The notes beneath the pieces were generated by a model. The model searched no databases. It was not told the origin of the DNA and saw only the letters and a program-made list of their open reading frames with translations. Positions 14,681-14,773 of a DNA stretch of 14,773 nt are shown here, one piece after another. Each line of letters opens with the position of its first letter. Positions within the stretch are counted from its first letter, which is position 1. This stretch comes from Methylopumilus sp003533095 (GTDB lineage Bacteria; Pseudomonadota; Gammaproteobacteria; Burkholderiales; Methylophilaceae): the NCBI GenBank assembly GCA_963977845.1, contig CAXBPZ010000024.1:1-14773 (forward strand). The letters are read 5' to 3'. A program made the translations under genes and the position numbers.

Positions 14681-14771
14681 GGAAGAGTGGCTGAGCGGTT
14701 TAAGGCAGCGGTCTTGAAAACCGTCGAGGGTTCATAGCCCTCCGTGAGTTCGAATCTCACCTCTTCCGCCA
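14681..14771 (+). tRNA. tRNA-Ser (anticodon TGA)
   Basis: A complete class II tRNA of 91 bases. The acceptor stem GGAAGAG pairs with CTCTTCC, the discriminator is G and CCA is encoded (14769-14771). The anticodon stem surrounds the loop CTTGAAA with anticodon TGA at 14715-14717, reading UCA and other UCN serine codons. The long variable arm GAGGG...CCCTC is typical of serine tRNAs, and the T-arm GTGAG/CTCAC with loop TTCGAAT is intact. It ends two bases before the window edge. Confidence 0.97.
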
Positions 14772-14773
14772 TT

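Noticed and set aside
1..14773. Mobile elements, integrase or attachment sites next to the two tRNA genes, CRISPR repeats, toxin-antitoxin pairs
   Set aside because: No transposase, integrase, regularly spaced repeat or small paired genes were found; the tRNA 3' ends are not repeated elsewhere in the window as far as I can see.

Overview
The window is AT-rich, tightly packed chromosomal DNA from a Gram-negative bacterium. A Beta- or Gammaproteobacterium is supported by PriB sitting between rpsF and rpsR, the dnaB-alr-radA block, an Mqo-type malate dehydrogenase, a WaaE/KdtX-like lipopolysaccharide glycosyltransferase and an hpnC-hpnD pair. The AT richness, very short intergenic gaps and gene set look most like a streamlined betaproteobacterium of the Methylophilaceae (OM43 / 'Candidatus Methylopumilus' type). 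That placement is inference from memory, not from a search.

Left part (1-4200): the 5' half of malate:quinone oxidoreductase (minus strand, cut by the window edge) diverges from a family 2 glycosyltransferase. The glycosyltransferase ends in a symmetric, probably bidirectional terminator shared with a convergent tRNA-Asn(GTT) that has its own promoter. Behind it on the minus strand lie a class I PLP aminotransferase (aspartate aminotransferase type) and an exported trypsin-like protease with a TPR-like tail.

Middle (4200-11620): uvrB, then a strong sigma70-type promoter and a leader hairpin ahead of the ribosomal operon rpsF-priB-rpsR-rplI, closed by a clear rho-independent terminator. dnaB-alr-radA follows, with a 5-base gap and an 8-base overlap, so it is probably one transcript. 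These are housekeeping genes for excision repair, translation, replication restart and replicative helicase, D-alanine supply and recombination repair.

Right part (11600-14773): hpnD and hpnC (minus strand, ATGA overlap) encode two squalene/phytoene-synthase family enzymes of the squalene/hopanoid route. Divergent from them are a methylthioadenosine/methylthioinosine phosphorylase and, with no gap, peptide deformylase. A tRNA-Ser(TGA) ends the window.

I see no mobile element, phage gene, CRISPR array or island boundary, and no intergenic stretch above about 125 bases. I do not see a new multi-gene system. The points most worth a second look are the HpnC homologue whose second Asp-rich motif has lost an aspartate while hpnE is absent from the cluster, the hairpin in the rpsF leader that looks like an S6:S18 autoregulatory site, the phosphorylase purine pocket of methylthioinosine type, and three genes that cannot start with ATG.
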